A stretch of 64,000 bases of DNA. Origin: Streptomyces sp. NL15-2K (lineage in GTDB: Bacteria > Actinomycetota > Actinomycetes > Streptomycetales > Streptomycetaceae). The stretch spans positions 4,755,501-4,819,500 of the forward strand of contig NZ_CP130630.1 in the NCBI RefSeq assembly GCF_030551255.1. Reading direction: 5' to 3'. The notes beneath the pieces are model-generated. The model was not told the DNA's origin and did not search any database. It saw only the letters and a list, made by a program, of their open reading frames with translations. The translations under genes were made by a program, and so were the position numbers. This document shows, in pieces, positions 63,631 through 64,000 of this stretch. Within the stretch, counting starts at the first letter, position 1. Every line of letters begins with the position of its first letter.

Positions 63631-64000
63631 ATGGGGGAGGTGAGCTATCTGCGTCTGCCGCATCTGAACGGCGAACTGCTGTGCTTCGTCGCCGAGGACG
63701 ACCTCTGGCTGGCCCCCCTCGACGGCCCGGGCCGCGCCTGGCGGCTCACCGTCGACCGCACCAAGACCGGCCACCCCCGCTTCTCGCCCGACGGCCGCCA
63801 CCTCGCGTACACGAGCTGGCGCAGCCTGGTCCCGGAGATCCACCTGGTGCCGGTGGACGGGGGGCCGGGCCGGCAGCTCACGTACTGGGGCTCGCCCGAC
63901 ACGCAGGTCTGCGGCTGGACCCCGGAGGGCGACATCCTCGCCGTCGCCTCCCACGGCGAGCCCTTCTCGTACTTCACCTGGGCCTACAAGGTGCACCCCG
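63631..64000 (+). CDS. Tricorn-like/TolB beta-propeller protein (5' end, continues beyond window)
   Basis: The visible 123 residues give the start of a beta-propeller: VSYLRLPHLNGELLCFVAED, DDLWLAPLDGPGRAWRLTVD, HPRFSPDGRHLAYTSWRS and EIHLVPVDGGPGRQLTYWG. Full-length relatives are Streptomyces tricorn proteases (S41) of over 1000 residues. ATG 63631 and GTG 63640 are both possible starts. The 3' part is outside the window. Confidence 0.8.
   Translation, partial: MGEVSYLRLPHLNGELLCFVAEDDLWLAPLDGPGRAWRLTVDRTKTGHPRFSPDGRHLAYTSWRSLVPEIHLVPVDGGPGRQLTYWGSPDTQVCGWTPEGDILAVASHGEPFSYFTWAYKVHP

Overview
The window is high-GC actinomycete DNA, almost certainly from a Streptomyces chromosome. Codon use is strongly G/C-ending and GTG starts are frequent. 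It also carries genus hallmarks: an SsgA-like sporulation protein, DUF397/DUF5753 pairs, protein-O-mannosyltransferase, and a pSAM2-like integrative element. From about 20 kb to 63 kb the order ABC-F, ispE, rsmA, Rpf-like, tatD, rsmI, pmt, paired class B PBPs, ssgE, cbiMQO, ohrR-ohr, DMT transporter, YbaK is core chromosome. As recalled, it matches the S. coelicolor SCO3147-3166 neighbourhood.

Layout. 1-12.7 kb is accessory. It holds a small-regulator cluster (HATPase fusion, HTH/DUF5753, DUF397) and a scrambled IS701-type transposase remnant. A translationally coupled cell-wall-lytic operon follows (glycosidase-like 742-aa protein, membrane protein, Tat-exported M15-like protein), then several secreted proteins (HNH nuclease lipoprotein, I36-type inhibitor) and an IS4-type remnant. 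12.8-22 kb has a secreted protein, a cytochrome P450, an orphan LuxR regulator with a degenerate receiver, two tandem membrane-anchored beta-propeller proteins and an ABC-F ATPase. 22-30 kb is core: isoprenoid synthesis, rRNA modification, resuscitation factor, protein mannosylation. 30-36.4 kb is an inserted-looking block: a cold-shock-like protein, a NUDIX hydrolase, a TPR regulator and a divergent four-gene operon (unknown protein, APH-like kinase, methyltransferase, HAD protein). 36.6-45.8 kb returns to core: paired PBPs, ssgE, a CbiMQO metal importer with a Nur-type box, ohrR-ohr, a serine hydrolase and a DUF1876 protein.

46.25-57.85 kb is an 11.6-kb actinomycete integrative and conjugative element (AICE). 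A large serine integrase has inserted it into an EamA/DMT transporter gene, whose two halves flank it. The inferred crossover is a 2-bp GA core. The element encodes a RepSA-type rolling-circle initiator, a TraB/FtsK DNA translocase with small spread proteins, and a GntR regulator on the other side of a shared promoter region. It also has a 147-bp nested palindrome that could be a single-strand origin, and cargo that includes a low-GC Mrr-like PD-(D/E)XK nuclease. The rep gene has an apparent 5' frameshift.

57.85-64 kb holds the transporter 5' half, a YbaK-type deacylase, a GNAT acetyltransferase, a MarR regulator, an MMPL exporter with its TetR regulator and operator, and the start of a tricorn-like protein. 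No rRNA, tRNA or CRISPR array was seen.
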